Part shown: piece by piece, positions 50,292 to 62,793 of the stretch | Layout: every line of letters starts with the position of its first letter | How positions within the stretch are numbered: the first letter of the stretch is position 1 | Source of the DNA: Paracentrotus lividus | Lineage: Eukaryota > Echinodermata > Echinoidea > Camarodonta > Echinidae | Length of the DNA: 64,000 nucleotides | Reading direction: 5' to 3' | Assembly (NCBI GenBank): GCA_940671915.1 | Contig: CALNVZ010000174.1 | Coordinates: forward strand, 1,021,125-1,085,124 | Translations under genes and position numbers: made by a program | Notes under the pieces: model-generated | What the model was told of the DNA's origin: nothing | The model's database searches: none | The model's input: only the letters and a program-made list of their open reading frames with translations

Positions 50292-50298
50292 ACTGTAT

Positions 50299-53077
50299 CA
50301 TATGTATCGATTGTTAAGTGCCAGAAGGTTGCTATTTAAACTTTAAAAAGCTAACATCTAAAAGTGAGTGCCCTTCTGTATCTCAACAATGATATGGTGG
50401 TGATGACGTCACAGACGAGGATGATGGGGAAGGATGAGGAAAACGATATCTATGAAAATTAACCATGTACAGTGCAGGTTGAAATTTACATGAAAGTCTG
50501 TGGAGACCAGTGAGGGTGTTAACTCTGTATAATGATGTACATTTTATCAAGTTAATGCCTCCAAGACACAAAATGCACATTATGTACCGCTCTATTCAGC
50601 ATACACTCCACGCTCTGACATGAATTAAAAAACATGTTTGTCCATTCCCCCCTATGACAATTACATCAAAAGCTCCCAGGTCTTTAGAGCTTTCCATCCC
50701 ATAGGGGCTTGAGTAGCGAAGGATTTCAAAGAAATGCAGGTCACTTTGGAGGCATGCTGTCAGCTTTCATAGAGATACAATCAAGACAAGGGAAGTTCCC
50801 ATTGCCTTATAGGCAGCATACAATGATGATACCTGCAGGTCTACTTGCTTTCTCATTTCTCCATCTTGAAGTACTGTAAAATCTCAGTTTTCCATGTTTT
50901 GGTCCCTATATGATCATCTTACGTAGCACCTCCGCCTTTCTAGTCCAACAGTACCAAGAAGTTTAATGGTGTAATTATCAGAAAATTTATTGAAATAGTT
51001 CAGCTTGCTAAATACGCTATTGCATGTCATGTACTCAAACCCAGTCTTCATAGGAAGACAGTATCGTTTGAATACCGGAGGTTAAATGTACATGTAGGCT
51101 ATAGTCTTGAGACTACGGTAGATTAGAGATGAAATCGGTAAAGGATTTTTCCCTTCTTTCCACTGTATATTAACCGAAATGTGTTGTGTGGTCAGTAAGA
51201 GGATAATTTATGATCTTTAGCATTTAAATAGATTACAATAAATGTAAGGGATGTTTCACATTGTATGGAAACAAAAATAATGAAACCCCCCAAAAGAGGG
51301 TGGGGGGGGGGTGGTCAAATGATTGTAGTTTTTTTAAGTGCTTAATATTGAACAGTTTCGTCTCTAAAGGGCTTTACAATTATTATTAAAGGGTACAGAA
51401 GTAAACTTTAGCCGATCTGTTACACATGTACATGTAACCCTCACTACCCATCAACACCTTCAATCTTGCAGTGATTATTAGAGATTGCCTTTGCTCTGTC
51501 TCTGCCAAACCAGCGGTGTCATCTTTCACTCAATGACGTTGATGGCACATTGTTATGTGGACGCTCTAATTCATAACAGTCACCAGAGAGCATATCCCTA
51601 GTGTAGCCACTACATGTATCTCTACAACACTGTATGCATCTGTGGTAGTGGAGCTGCACATAGCCAGTGTCGTTGAGTGTACAGAGCTGAATTTCAAATG
51701 AGCTTGTCTGTTAGTTGACAGCCTGGTATTGTAATTTATTCCTTGCTACCTGGTGTCACTTACTTGTAGTTCATTTTGTATTCACTTGACTTTTGGGGGT
51801 ATCGCATCCCAATTTTGCAAATTTGCCCAATAGAGATGCTCTTCAGCAAGTAAGCAAACACCCAACTATCTCAAGGCAATTACAAAGAGTGAGAGAGAAC
51901 CTTTAGAATGTTGCCAATTTGTATTATCAGAATTTTGTGCGTTTCTACAAAAGAATAGTGATTTTCAGGAGTGTCATATATACATGCATCCGCATTTTGC
52001 AAATTTACCCAGAAGAAATGCCGCTCAGCGAGTAATGCAACACTCCTCTCTTTCTCTCTCAAGGCAATCTAGCCAGAAAGTGTCTTTGAAAGTTTGCCAA
52101 TTTGCATTGTCCGCATTCTGTGTGATGCATTAAACATACATAAGGATTTGGTTACCCTCATGAACATAATGTACAGATGATCATTTCTAATTCAAATACT
52201 TTTCATAAGATGAACTCTTTGTCTACATACATGTACGTGTACCGTATCATCAATTGGCAAATTAACGTTTTCACTGGTCTTATAATCCAATTTCATACAT
52301 GTACACATTTCAAAATATTCACACAAAAGTTTACACAAACGATGTACAGTAGATGTGTGTCTGTTCAACCAGTCTTTTTATTGTTATTTTAGAGTGCATT
52401 TTTGGAATATATTCTAAATTTGAAATATTTCTTTCTCGAATGCTATGTGTGTAAAAGTGAAAACTGACATTTCTGTATTTTATGCCAGTATGGAGCAGCA
52501 ATCAGGTTCCCTTTTGAAATAATCCTAGAAAAGTGAGCAAACATGAAGTCCGTCCATTCATGCTACCTCTTCAAATGACGTACTCTCCTACCTTTCGCTT
52601 TCTTGGCCATGTAGTCACTACGTCATACCTGCGCTTGACAATTCAATTCATTAAGTTCAATTCCTTAGGGAACATTTTTGATGAAATTTACACAAATTTC
52701 AACTTTGCATGGAATGTGGACATCTGACTGGTGATGTTTGTATTTAGATCATACATGCTATGGTATTGGACAAAAAAAAAAAATCAAACAGAGAACAACT
52801 AACAAAACAAAGTATTTTCACACTGAGAACTTGAACTGCATTCTTTGTAGTAGGCTTATATCATTATTTGAAAGTAATTTAATGCTGCCAAATAAACTAT
52901 TAAAAAAAGTATAGTGGTAAATAGGCCGCCATGTATTTTACATAGATCTGTGAGAAGTTTTGATTTGGCATATACATACCTAAGTTAATTATTCATGCCT
53001 CCCATATATTGCGGATAGGTCAACCCAACATACTTGTAAAACAAAAAATTAGTTTCTGGTCAAGACAAGGGGGTCAT
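50299..53077. other. Intronic stretch with one diverged direct duplication
   Basis: No convincing gene. At 51803-52130 two units about 180 bases apart share 'ttttgcaaattt(g/a)ccca', 'tctcaaggcaat' and 'tgccaatttg(t/c)att', an old tandem duplication. The rest is anonymous AT-rich sequence. Confidence 0.5.
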
Positions 53078-54415
53078 CCCACAATATCGACACCCACGAG
53101 ACCGACGGCCCATTAGTCCGACACTAGACAAAAAAGGCCTATTAGACCGACGCTGGCACCTAAAGACCCATAAGACCGACATTAGAACAAAAGGCCGACG
53201 GAGACCGCGGCAATAATATGACCCACGAGACAGAAAATTCGCAATAAGGCCCACGACACCGACGGTAGAGCTAAACACCCACGAGACTGACGTTATATGA
53301 AGTATACCACGAGTCAGCCGTTTCTTCTAATTAGGCCCATGAAACGAACAAGCGAATATCCAGGGGTATCATCGGGGCACGAGGCCATGCCCACTCCCCC
53401 CCCTCCCTATCGGGTAGGTAAAGGGACATCTAAAAGGCAATCATAAAAGGGGGAGAAAAGAGGAGGGAGAGAAATACAAGGGGAAGTACAAAAAAGGTGT
53501 GGGAAGGCAACAGAGACTAGAAGCAAAGAACCATAAGGAGGCAGGTACGTAACAGGAGGTTGTATGATGACCCCCTCCCCCCCGGCGCGGATCAAAGTGG
53601 CCCGGCAGGCCTGGACCCCCCCCCCTAAAAAAAATTAGGCTCCATATATAATTATTTTTCCTTAGCTCGCTATTCGCGGGCTCGGAGCATATCAACATTC
53701 ATAAAGATATGATAAAGCACAACACAACACAAACAAGTAAAATAATACAAGGTCTTCATATAATTTTTACATCGTAACATCTTAGCTTAATTGATTAGGT
53801 CTACAATTTATTTTCCTCGTTCTTCTTTTCACAAACCTCTATCAACGTGGGGGGAGGAGGAGGGGGGGGGGGCGTATGAAAAACTCCCGAAATAGTTGGC
53901 ACAAAAATTGAGCCCCCCCCCCCCCACCCCTCCTAAAATCTCCAAAGCCTATGGATTGTTCGAACCTGCCGTTGGTCACCTGCCTGCCTTCTTTGATTTC
54001 CTTATCTCTCTGTTGCCCTTCCACCTATTTTTTTATTTTTTTTATTTTTGTTTCGACTTCTTGGCCCTTGCCATGTCTCTCTCTCTCTCCTCTTCCACCC
54101 CTTTCCTTGCCTTTTAGAGTCCCTTTTCTGACTCCGTGAGGTATACTATCATGTAATGTCGGTCTCGTGGGCTGTTTTGCTCTACCCGTCGGTGTCGTGG
54201 CCTCTATTGCGAATTTCTTGTCTCGTAGGTCATATCATTGTAGTGTCCGGTCTCTGTGGCCTGTTTGATCTTAGTGTCGGTCTAGTGGGGTGTCGGTCTC
54301 CGTGGGCCTAAATTGTTTATAGTCGATCTCATTGGCCTATTTACTTTACTGTCGGACTCGTGGGTCGTCGGTTTAGTGGGCCGTCGGTCTCGTAGGGGTC
54401 GGTCTTGTGGGCTGT
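53078..54415. repeat. Fold-back element with arms of CCCACGAGACCGAC repeats
   Basis: The left arm (53078-53345) carries many variants of 'cccacgagaccgacg', and the right arm (54127-54415) carries the inverse 'gtcggtctcgtgggc'. Each arm therefore pairs with the other and also contains ~25-40-base internal periodicity. The ~780-base middle holds poly-C/poly-G-rich sequence and a separate 'cggcgcggatcaaagtggcc' repeat fragment. Short frames in the middle are low-complexity. Confidence 0.75.
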
Positions 54416-56127
54416 ACCCAAGACAAGGCCTCCATGTTCACTTACAATAGGGTAGGCCCTACTCGTAAATTTGGGAGCGTTTGATTTATAAAATTTCACT
54501 TAAAACTGGAAGGAAATGTGGTTTTGTTGTCAAAATAATTTTGGTATCGGATACACTTGTGACAGTAACCAACTCACACATGTATTGAGGTCCAGAAGGA
54601 AGATAACACTCTTTTTAATATATATCAATATGTAAGTAGATAATATCTCTGTTAAATCATTACACAGCTCATTCAATGTTTGCAAGCTTGATTTGTTTGT
54701 GGAGAGCCGAAAGGGCATTAACCATACATTGTAGACAAAATTACATGTACATGTGTCCTTTTTCCAGAAATGAGACATACATGTACGTATTTACCAATAG
54801 GCAGTAATGTCCTTCTACCTCTTAGCAGCCAACATGCAGAATGTATGACATTCCAAGTTCTAGGTTCCTTGATTATAACATAACAGCATGATCCCAATTT
54901 AAGGGGGTGTAATCATCGCCCCCTACCAGTCATAGATCCCCCCTGCCAGTCAGCTTTTCATTCACTACACAGACACACCGTCGTGCTCTCCATGCTGACC
55001 CTAATTAATTCTGACATTAATAATCCAAAATGGCCCACTAGATTGTCTCACAGCCACGAACAGTCAGAGCCAGAAAGGTCAGACACAAAAGGACTTCTGT
55101 TTTATATTCGACACCTTTTATTTGCCAATGTTCTGATATTTAAGCCTACACATGTACATATGTAGGGATCACATTCTAAACAAAGTAGACTTCTCCATGT
55201 AGCCTACATGTTCATGTAACTAGGTTTGCAGGAATTTAATTATGATTTGTGATTTTGTTCAACATTTCCCCTTTGTTTTCTGTGAGTTCCTGATATTTCC
55301 CAATTTCCATTTTAAATTCTGAAAATTTTAAGTGAATCTAAACCTTGTAAAATGTGTGTAATGTCTCAATATTACACCTATAGGCCTACATACAGGGCTG
55401 AGGTATACAATGCCCATAGTCTCCAAAAAAAAAAAAAAAATGAATTGGATTGGTTTTGATAGGGAACAAAAATGTGAATGAGAGTTTGAAGGAAATTCAA
55501 TTAAAGAATTTTCTGTATTAAAAAATTACCTCTTTTATTTTTCTTTTCTTTTTTTTCTGCTTTCTAAAAATCCAATTAAATGCCAGTGTGAACTTCCCCT
55601 TTAAAGATAGTTTTGGGAGATGTAAGTTGTGCCTTTGTGGCACTGTTCTGCCCATGTCTAGTTCAACCTGGTTCACACAGCACATGTGTGTGCTATTGAC
55701 CTTGGGTTATGACTCATACAGATTGTTGATTACCAATTGGCATTTCCCAAGATAAATAATTATGCAGGCTATGGGTATCTGTAGGCAAAGGGTATGTGAG
55801 AGCTCTGGAAATCGGTTTACAATTGAAAATGATTGCATAAATATTTTCACATTGTAATTGTGGAGTATACAGAGTAATTAATGATAGTACTACCCTAAAA
55901 GTATAGGCCTACATATATGTAATTTGGGCAATTTCTGCTATTAATTTGAAAATAACTTTTAGTAAAAATGTATGAATGCAGTTTTGTATTTAGATTTGGT
56001 GAAGAGAAAAGTACATTTAATACACCATTTTAAAAGTATCAGTTTTGAGAGAGGACATGGATTGAGCATGTTCCACACACAATGAATTTAAGGAAGATTT
56101 TGAAAATTATATTGAAAAGGCTTTAGG
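54416..56127. other. Intronic stretch including a diverged end of the TTAA palindromic family
   Basis: Around 55430-55605, 'tgtgaacttcccctttaaag' and the preceding T-rich and A-rich segments resemble a decayed copy of the element at 46003-46498. Otherwise anonymous. Confidence 0.5.
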
Positions 56128-56457
56128 CTAAAAAGAACTTGTAGGTTCTGTGGGAAATGCCTGGGATTGCCCTTCAAACATCATTGCAAAATTATCATTT
56201 TGAAAGAAGATCTCAATTGAGTACGTCAGCCGTAGATTTGCTCTGAAGTCTGTTGCATGCTCAATGTATGCAAAGTAAGCTTCATTGTGGTTACACTGAC
56301 GTCGAAGGAGAGTTGCAGAGACGTACAAATACGTCAGTACCTTCTCAAAGTGCATTTTGGAGGGCTTCTCTGCTTTTCGACAAATGACATCGGCGAACCG
56401 TGAAAATACATGATTTGAAATTGGCAACATGACAGATGCTTCATCTTGCTCAGTAAA
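56128..56457 (-). CDS. Candidate last exon of an unrecognised minus-strand gene
   Basis: Seen: reading leftward, 'catattatttcag' is followed at 56457 by 109 open codons ending in TAG (56128-56130). The frame starts FTEQDEASVMLPISNHVFSR, continues ADVICRKAEKPSKMHFEKVL and TYLYVSATLLRRQCNHNEAY, and ends QSQAFPTEPTSSF. Amino-acid make-up is balanced, with no low-complexity run, unlike other frames here. The pattern of charged and hydrophobic residues suggests an alpha-helical globular segment. I do not recognise the family. There is no partner exon identified further right. A plausible polyadenylation word (TTTATT on the plus strand) lies near 55535. Alternatives are a decayed retrocopy or chance. 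If real, it is a gene nested antisense in the SIK intron. Confidence 0.45.
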   Translation of the reverse strand, partial: FTEQDEASVMLPISNHVFSRFADVICRKAEKPSKMHFEKVLTYLYVSATLLRRQCNHNEAYFAYIEHATDFRANLRLTYSIEIFFQNDNFAMMFEGQSQAFPTEPTSSF

Positions 56458-57300
56458 CTGAAATAATATGTGAACTTTCTTTCTAAGTGGTCACTTTAAC
56501 TCATTTAGACTGTGCATAGAGTTTTATTTTTAATTTAAATTCACAACTTTATCATCTAGCCATGAAAGTATGATTTGAAGTACATGTACATGTAGGCAAG
56601 ATGAAGGCTTACTTTTAGATTAAATAGGAATTGTTTGACGTTTCATACACAAATATGCATCTTTAAAACATTAATGTAGTAGACCTAGAAGGTGAGTCTA
56701 TCTGTAAGATGATGCTCCCTTTTTAAAACTTAAAAAGTGAAATGATTTGTGATCTTTATACATTTAATGGTTACTGTATTTAACAAAGCAGGTATCCTCA
56801 CATGGCTAAATATGGCATTGGATACCATCTTAACTAGCCTTTATTATTAGTATTATTATTATTTATTATTATTTATTCGGCAAAGAAAATTACAAAGAAC
56901 AATACATTTCAGTATAAACAATACAATATAAGAAATATCAACCATTGGAACGCCAGGGAGAGAAAAAGTTAACTCAATTACTGTGGCGTAAAGCCTCCTG
57001 TCCCAATTCCAATGGTTGATTTACAATACATATTGATATCCAAAACAATAACATGTAGTGCTCATTTTCAAAGTCTCTGTTTGGCCTTGGAGATTATGGG
57101 TGTCCTTTCCAAAGTTTGTAGAGCAGGGGTGAGGGGGGGGGGGGTAGGGGATCTCCCGCCCCCCACTATTTTTCACAAAATGTGTACAAAAAATCAAAAA
57201 TTACCATAGATATGTGATTTTTTTTATAGCATGTTCAGCCCTTCTACTCTAAAAAAACGCCCCTCAACACCGGATTTCTAGACTCTCTGCATTATCCACT
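56458..57300. other. Stretch with a TTATT-rich retro-tail-like segment
   Basis: 56843-56880 is a (TTATTA)n-like microsatellite followed by 'cggcaaagaaaattacaaag'. This pattern resembles the 3' tail of a non-LTR retrotransposon or a derived short element read on the minus strand. The inverse pair 'ccattggaa' / 'ttccaatgg' (56942, 57008) brackets 75 bases. Tentative. Confidence 0.4.
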
Positions 57301-57325
57301 ATTACCCTTTTCAGACTGCTATTTC

Positions 57326-57375
57326 TTAACCCCGTACTATCCTTAACCCCATACTATCCTTAACCCCGTACTATC
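57326..57375. repeat. Three 17-base tandem repeats next to the assembly gap
   Basis: 'ttaaccccgtactatcc' three times (one unit with A for G), ending 17 bases before the run of N. The tandem array probably continues into the gap and may explain it. Confidence 0.85.
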
Positions 57376-57392
57376 TTTTTTTTTGCTTTCAG

Positions 57393-57669
57393 NNNNNNNN
57401 NNNNNNNNNNNNNNNNNNNNNNNNNNNNNNNNNNNNNNNNNNNNNNNNNNNNNNNNNNNNNNNNNNNNNNNNNNNNNNNNNNNNNNNNNNNNNNNNNNNN
57501 NNNNNNNNNNNNNNNNNNNNNNNNNNNNNNNNNNNNNNNNNNNNNNNNNNNNNNNNNNNNNNNNNNNNNNNNNNNNNNNNNNNNNNNNNNNNNNNNNNNN
57601 NNNNNNNNNNNNNNNNNNNNNNNNNNNNNNNNNNNNNNNNNNNNNNNNNNNNNNNNNNNNNNNNNNNNN
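57393..57669. other. Assembly gap (277 N)
   Basis: Unknown bases. The 104-codon frame spanning it is meaningless. Left flank is the TTAACCCC tandem repeat; right flank resumes with 'actgtggtttctaaaccc'. Confidence 0.99.
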
Positions 57670-57779
57670 ACTGTGGTTTCTAAACCCTGGCCTATAATTG
57701 CTTTAGCGGGTTAAGAAAATTCAATGTCTTTCACACTGCGGTATTCCTTCAACCCCAACTATTTGCCGGATCAATGAAA

Positions 57780-58790
57780 TATTAATGATTCATTCATCTT
57801 TTCTTTATGTTCTTCCATTGTTTTCTCTCTCTTCGCTTCACTTATTCTATGTTTTCTATCTTTCCTTTGTTATTCATCTGTTTGCTTTCCTCTCATAATT
57901 CGCTGTGTCAGTTTATTCCCTGGTGTTTTTTTTCTTCTGTACGTCGTTATTCCTTGTTTTGTGTTTTTTTTTTCCCTTATGGTATTCCTTGTTTTCATAT
58001 CTTTCTCTTTTCATCTATGTTATGTCATTGTTTTTTTTTCCCTTCGTCTTTTTCCTACTTTTTATTTTGTCCTTGTTTTTTCTAATCTTTCCTTTGTATT
58101 CGCATATGACATGTATTTTTATCTCTGTTTCCTTAATGTTAGTTCTGTTTTTTTTCTACTCTCTTTCCTTATCCTTATCATTATTTTATCTCTCTTTTGT
58201 CTAATGGTTATTCATTGGTTTTTCTCTCTTTTATTATGTTATTCAATTGTTTGATTTCATTTCCTCTTTATGTTCTTACATTTGGTTTTTCTTTCTCTCT
58301 CTCTCTCATGTTATTGCCCTTCTATGTTTTCTATCCGTTTCCCTTTTGTGTTATTCATTTGTTTTTCCTCGCTTTTTCCTTGTGTTAGTTATTCCTGTTT
58401 TTTATTTCCTTAGTTATTGCGCTTTTTTTGTTTTCCTTTTTCCAGTTCCATCTTTTCCTTTGTTAATTGTCGCCTTGTTTTTCTATTTTTCATTATGGTT
58501 TTCATATCTGTTTTTTCCCTCTTTTCTTATGTTATTTCATTCAGGTTTTCTACTTCCTTATCTTATTTCATTATTTATTCTCTTTCCTAATGTTATGCAT
58601 TATGTTTTAGTATCTCTCAATTTTATATTTAGTAATCATTGTATTTTTTCTCTTCTCTTTTTTCGCCCTAAAAAAATGTTATTCATTGGTTTTTTCCTCT
58701 TTTTCCTAATGTTATTCATTGTTTTTTCTCTTGTTCCTTATTTATTGCATTTTTGTTTTCTCTTTTACTTGTGTTATCAAAGTTTAACGA
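57780..58790. repeat. 1 kb T-rich degenerate minisatellite
   Basis: Degenerate units of roughly 40 bases with 'ttatgttattcattg' and 'ttttctcttttcc'. One strand is almost devoid of A and G over long runs. The Phe/Leu/Ser-rich open frames of up to 187 codons on the plus strand are low-complexity products of this composition, not membrane proteins. Confidence 0.8.
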
Positions 58791-60537
58791 TAATTATGCA
58801 TATTTCATGACCACATTTAAATGATATGGCTAACTGTTTAGCCACCTCAGAACCCGCTTTTTTCCTAAGCACGGTTTGGTTTCAGACTGCACTCTAAGCT
58901 ACCAATCGCTTGCCGGCACGGCTAACTCCGCAATTTCCGGTATCGGTAACCCCTGTCTTTTTTAGGCAGGTGCCCCAGATTAGTATACGAAATCGACTAT
59001 ACCCAGTGCTAAAGCACTAACTTTGGTACCAAACATGTCTGACCACCGAAGCCGTCTAAAGCTTAAACGACCAGGGAAAATTAGTGGTATCTAAGAGCCC
59101 CCCTTAGCCCCTACCTATTCCTGGGGTTAATGGATTGTTAACTATAGTCTGAAAAGCAAACGCATTGAAGAAAGACCAGGCTTTGTGCCATGCAACTTAA
59201 CAGTGTAGCTCCCGATGGTAACTGCCGTGACAAACCAGTGCTGTTCAAACATGTGTATCAATCGACAAAACATGTAACAAGCAGTAAATTAATAAAATTA
59301 GTTGATTTGAGAGTTTGAATGAGGGAGAGGAGGGAGAGGGAGGTTGATGGTAATATATTGAAAATTATGTAAGTTAGCTGGCTTGGATTATGACATTAGT
59401 AAAATACACCAAGATTCATCATTTTAACTTACAGTCTGATTTTTAAGTGGTGTAGGCTCACAAATCTTTAACATTATGAGTTTTTTTTTCCTAGTAATTT
59501 GCACCAAAATCGTAGTTAATAGTAGGCCTTACATGTAGTACAGTATTTTAATTTTCATTCAAGGGACTCCTTCGGCGGGGCTTGAATTTTGAAAAATTCA
59601 ATACCTAAAAAAATGCATAACTTTGTTGTTTTTCATCTGATTTTGATGAAATTTTCTGTGTTGTGTTTGTTAAATTTTACTTTACTTTACAAAAATTTTA
59701 AATTTCAGCCCGGACTCCTCCTGTGTAAAAGATTTCCCCCAGCTATTGTATCATTAGCTGAACTCTGAATTAGGGGCTTCTAATGTAGCTAATTTAAGTT
59801 AAGAGTGGAAGGAATAAAAACAATTATTTAGGAAACTGAATTTAGAGGAAAAGAAAGGTGATCTCTGTACATGTAGTCTGCTTCAGTGCTCTTGTCTCGT
59901 TATGATGCGATCAATTTACCATTAGTCTCGCCTCCAGGTCTTTTCTTGTTGACACGCTCATTGTCACAGAATGTCAAGCCGATAAAGTTTCAACTTATGA
60001 AATCTGGTTGGGCTCTTGTAAAATTTGCCTTATGCAACATGAGTTGTTTTGAAGCAGGTTTGATTACTTGTCAATTCCTAACTTGTACATGCATGTACTT
60101 GCCTTTTAATAAATACACATAACAAAATGTATCATGTAAAAAGAAACCAAAACAACAACATTGTTTCGTCTTTGATGCAGTATTGAATTTGGATTGGAGG
60201 AACCTGACAAACATGTTTATAATTTTTTAATTAAAATTTGTTAAAGATGTAATTTTAGGTACAGTGTACATCACATGTATGTAGTATGCCATAATATTGT
60301 GGCTCATTTCAGTTGTGTTCCTTTATTAGGGCTTTCACAATTGCTCTTACGATCGTTTGCGATCATTTGGTCACAATATATATTGCACATGATCACAACG
60401 GTTTTAAAAGCAGTCGCACCACCAATTGTGAAAGGGGCAGGGCTGTACATGTTGTACAATGGAGGCCTACCCTCATACATGTTCATGCATGCACCAGTGT
60501 CAATCCACATATTCTCTAGAAAAGTAAATGTTCATAT
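58791..60537. other. Intronic stretch, partly GC-richer
   Basis: 58840-59160 is GC-richer and contains 'ttcagactgcactctaagct', echoing 'ttcagactgctatttctta' before the gap, and ends 'actatagtctgaaaagc'. Together with 57300-57400 these may be the ends of one ~1.85 kb element that contains the minisatellite and the gap. The remainder is AT-rich without a supported gene. Confidence 0.4.
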
Positions 60538-60740
60538 TACTGTATAATTGGTTATTTTCGCGGTGACTTTATTTTCGCGAATTTCGCGAGTTTGTCTTTG
60601 CGAAAATTTCTACTTCAATACAAGGCTATTTATAGTAATGAAATCATCACCAAAATCGCGAAATTTTGCTCTCGCGAATTTCCCCAACTAGTCCAAAATC
60701 GCGAAAATATCTGGACGCGAAAATATTGGCTTATACAGTA
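60538..60740. mobile_element. 203-base palindromic MITE with TTTTCGCG motifs
   Basis: Ends 'tactgtataa' and 'ttatacagta' are inverted, followed inward by 'ttattttcgcg' and 'cgcgaaaatatt'. The core repeats 'cgcgaaatt' and 'aatttcgcga' in both orientations. It ends nine bases before the target duplication of the next hAT-like element. Non-coding. Confidence 0.8.
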
Positions 60741-60756
60741 CATGAGTGAGTATAAA

Positions 60757-62786
60757 TAGGGATGTTGGACCAAAAATTGAAATGTCTTGTATCTAAACCA
60801 AAATGATGTAGCTGAAAAGATGCATATTTATCAAAACTACAGAAAAAAATGAACAAAATATTAACACCATGTTTGAGTTACGATTTTTTGATATTTTTTT
60901 TTTGGGGATATTCTGAAGATTTTCCATTGATTATACTGTGTAGCCAGCACCGCCTGGGTCTACAGTGAAAGTAATGTATTATTTGTTTTAATGTTAAATT
61001 TATATATAATCAGTCATATCTCAAAGGATCTTCATGCAAAGTGCAAATAATTTGTATGTGTTTTCATAAATACAAAGCTAAAGATCATTGAAACATACAA
61101 AACATTAAAATACATATGATCAAAGGCGTTACCATGGTAAACAAAACAAGAAAATATAAGAAAATTCAGAAAAATGTAATTCTCGCCGTAAAACCTTCTG
61201 TAAGATGGGAAACATCATAAATGCTATATTATAGCAATTTGAAAACAGAACATTTAAAATGAAAGTGACGATAATGGTTGCCATGGTGACAAAACAAAGA
61301 AAATAATAAGAAAATTTGGAAAAATGTGATTCTCGTCAGTTAAAAAAAACAGAAAATAAGAAAATTTGGGAAAATGTAATTCTTGTCAGTTTTGCCCTTA
61401 CAGGAGAAGGAAACAAGACAGAATGCATATAACAATCTGAGAAATCCTGAAAAATGAAAGAGACTTAGTTGCCATGGCAAACCCAAAATGGAACTTTGGA
61501 TGACAAACAATTACCATAAAACCCAAGCACTTTCCTAAATGAAAATGTATTCACTTGTTTACCTTTACAACAGAAAATATGGTAGATGTGTCAGTGAATA
61601 TCTGTTTTTCACGTCATATCGGCAAATATTGATCATTTTGTATTATTTGTATAAATATCACGAAATCCTTACGAATTGTTACATTCATGTGAGTATTGTA
61701 TTTTATGTCATTTCTTGAACATATATTTCATGCATTTTTCATCGTGGCAATTCATTAGCCAATATAAGGGAGTGGATGTACGGAGAAGATTGTAACAGCC
61801 CGATTTCCGGCGGAAGCATGTAAAATCGGATTTCATCGCTGAAGCACGTGGAAGAGTAGGAAGCAGATGACTTATTATGCTCTTGTCGTTTTTGTACTTT
61901 GCCCCGTAATTTTGGTTTCCACACAATCAACAAATCAACTTCTTTTTAATGATAATAAATTTGATTGAAAGTTCTGTAGTTCGAGTTATAATAATGTAAC
62001 CTGAACTTCTGTAATTTGTGTAGACAAAAATAGACAGTTTTGATAGTGCGGAAGTAGTTTTTAGCTTAAAACTTGGGATTGTGCCATGCATTTCGCAGGT
62101 GCGCATGCCACGCTCGTACTCGGATAGAGACTGTGTGCGGCAGACTCGATGTTGTGTTCAACATGGTCATCGTGTATATGGGCCATCGCTCGATCTGATC
62201 CCCTCGATATTACGAATTCAATTTTTTTACCAAACTATAGTTTAAATATCTAATGATTGATATGTATAAGTTGCTTTTGCAAAAAGTTGATTTTCATATG
62301 AAAAGATCGCTAGAATTGGGAACTATTTTTTTACGCTCATGTCTACGTGACTTCGGGGGGTTATGGACTAGCAACTGCGCATGGTACTGCTTATATTTAT
62401 GAATGGCATATCATTTGGGCATTTTCTGACGTCAGGATCAGGTCGAGTTTTGTTGTCAACATGTGATGTTATTCCGAGAGGCGCATTTTAGCGGTGCCAT
62501 GGCGTCTCGATGCGGATCAACACGTACAGTGCCCTAGTGACGTATTTGCAGCTCATCTTTACTGCTCTATTTTGATGAATTTTCCGATTCTATCTTGTGA
62601 AGAAAGTGATCCTAATATGGAATATAACTTCTAAACTACGGTAATTTTTGTCAATCAGCTTTTCATGCCCGTGATTATTTTTAATGATTTTTTTTTTAGT
62701 GCATTTTTTTTTTCAATCACGATCATGTTGGCCCGCACACTTTGGTGCTCGATTTCAGGGGCTCAGCACGAGCACCTGAATCCCTA
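60757..62786 (-). mobile_element. hAT-like non-autonomous element, copy 2 (inverted)
   Basis: Seen: it begins 'tagggatgttggaccaaaaa', the inverse of copy 1's right end, and finishes 'gagcacctgaatcccta', the inverse of copy 1's left end. GTATAAA flanks both sides (60750-60756, 62787-62793; eight bases AGTATAAA if the terminal A is shared). It carries more of the internal 'aagaaaatttggaaaaatgt' tandem units (about 61140-61400) than copy 1, which accounts for part of its extra ~250 bases. No transposase frame. The interior is clearly homologous to copy 1 throughout. Confidence 0.82.
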
Positions 62787-62793
62787 GTATAAA

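Noticed and set aside
53078..53345. CRISPR-like or tRNA-like array of CCCACGAGACCGAC
   Set aside because: Spacing and sequence are degenerate and the array is one arm of a fold-back element.
56686..56704. Possible exon end 'ctagaaggtgagtc'
   Set aside because: Only a donor-like word. No preceding open exon with an acceptor was found.
57383..57697. 104-codon frame
   Set aside because: Almost entirely unknown bases from the assembly gap.
58247..58810. 187-codon plus-strand frame rich in Phe, Leu and Ser, resembling a membrane protein
   Set aside because: It lies in a T-rich degenerate minisatellite. Neighbouring frames have the same composition and no splice or promoter support.
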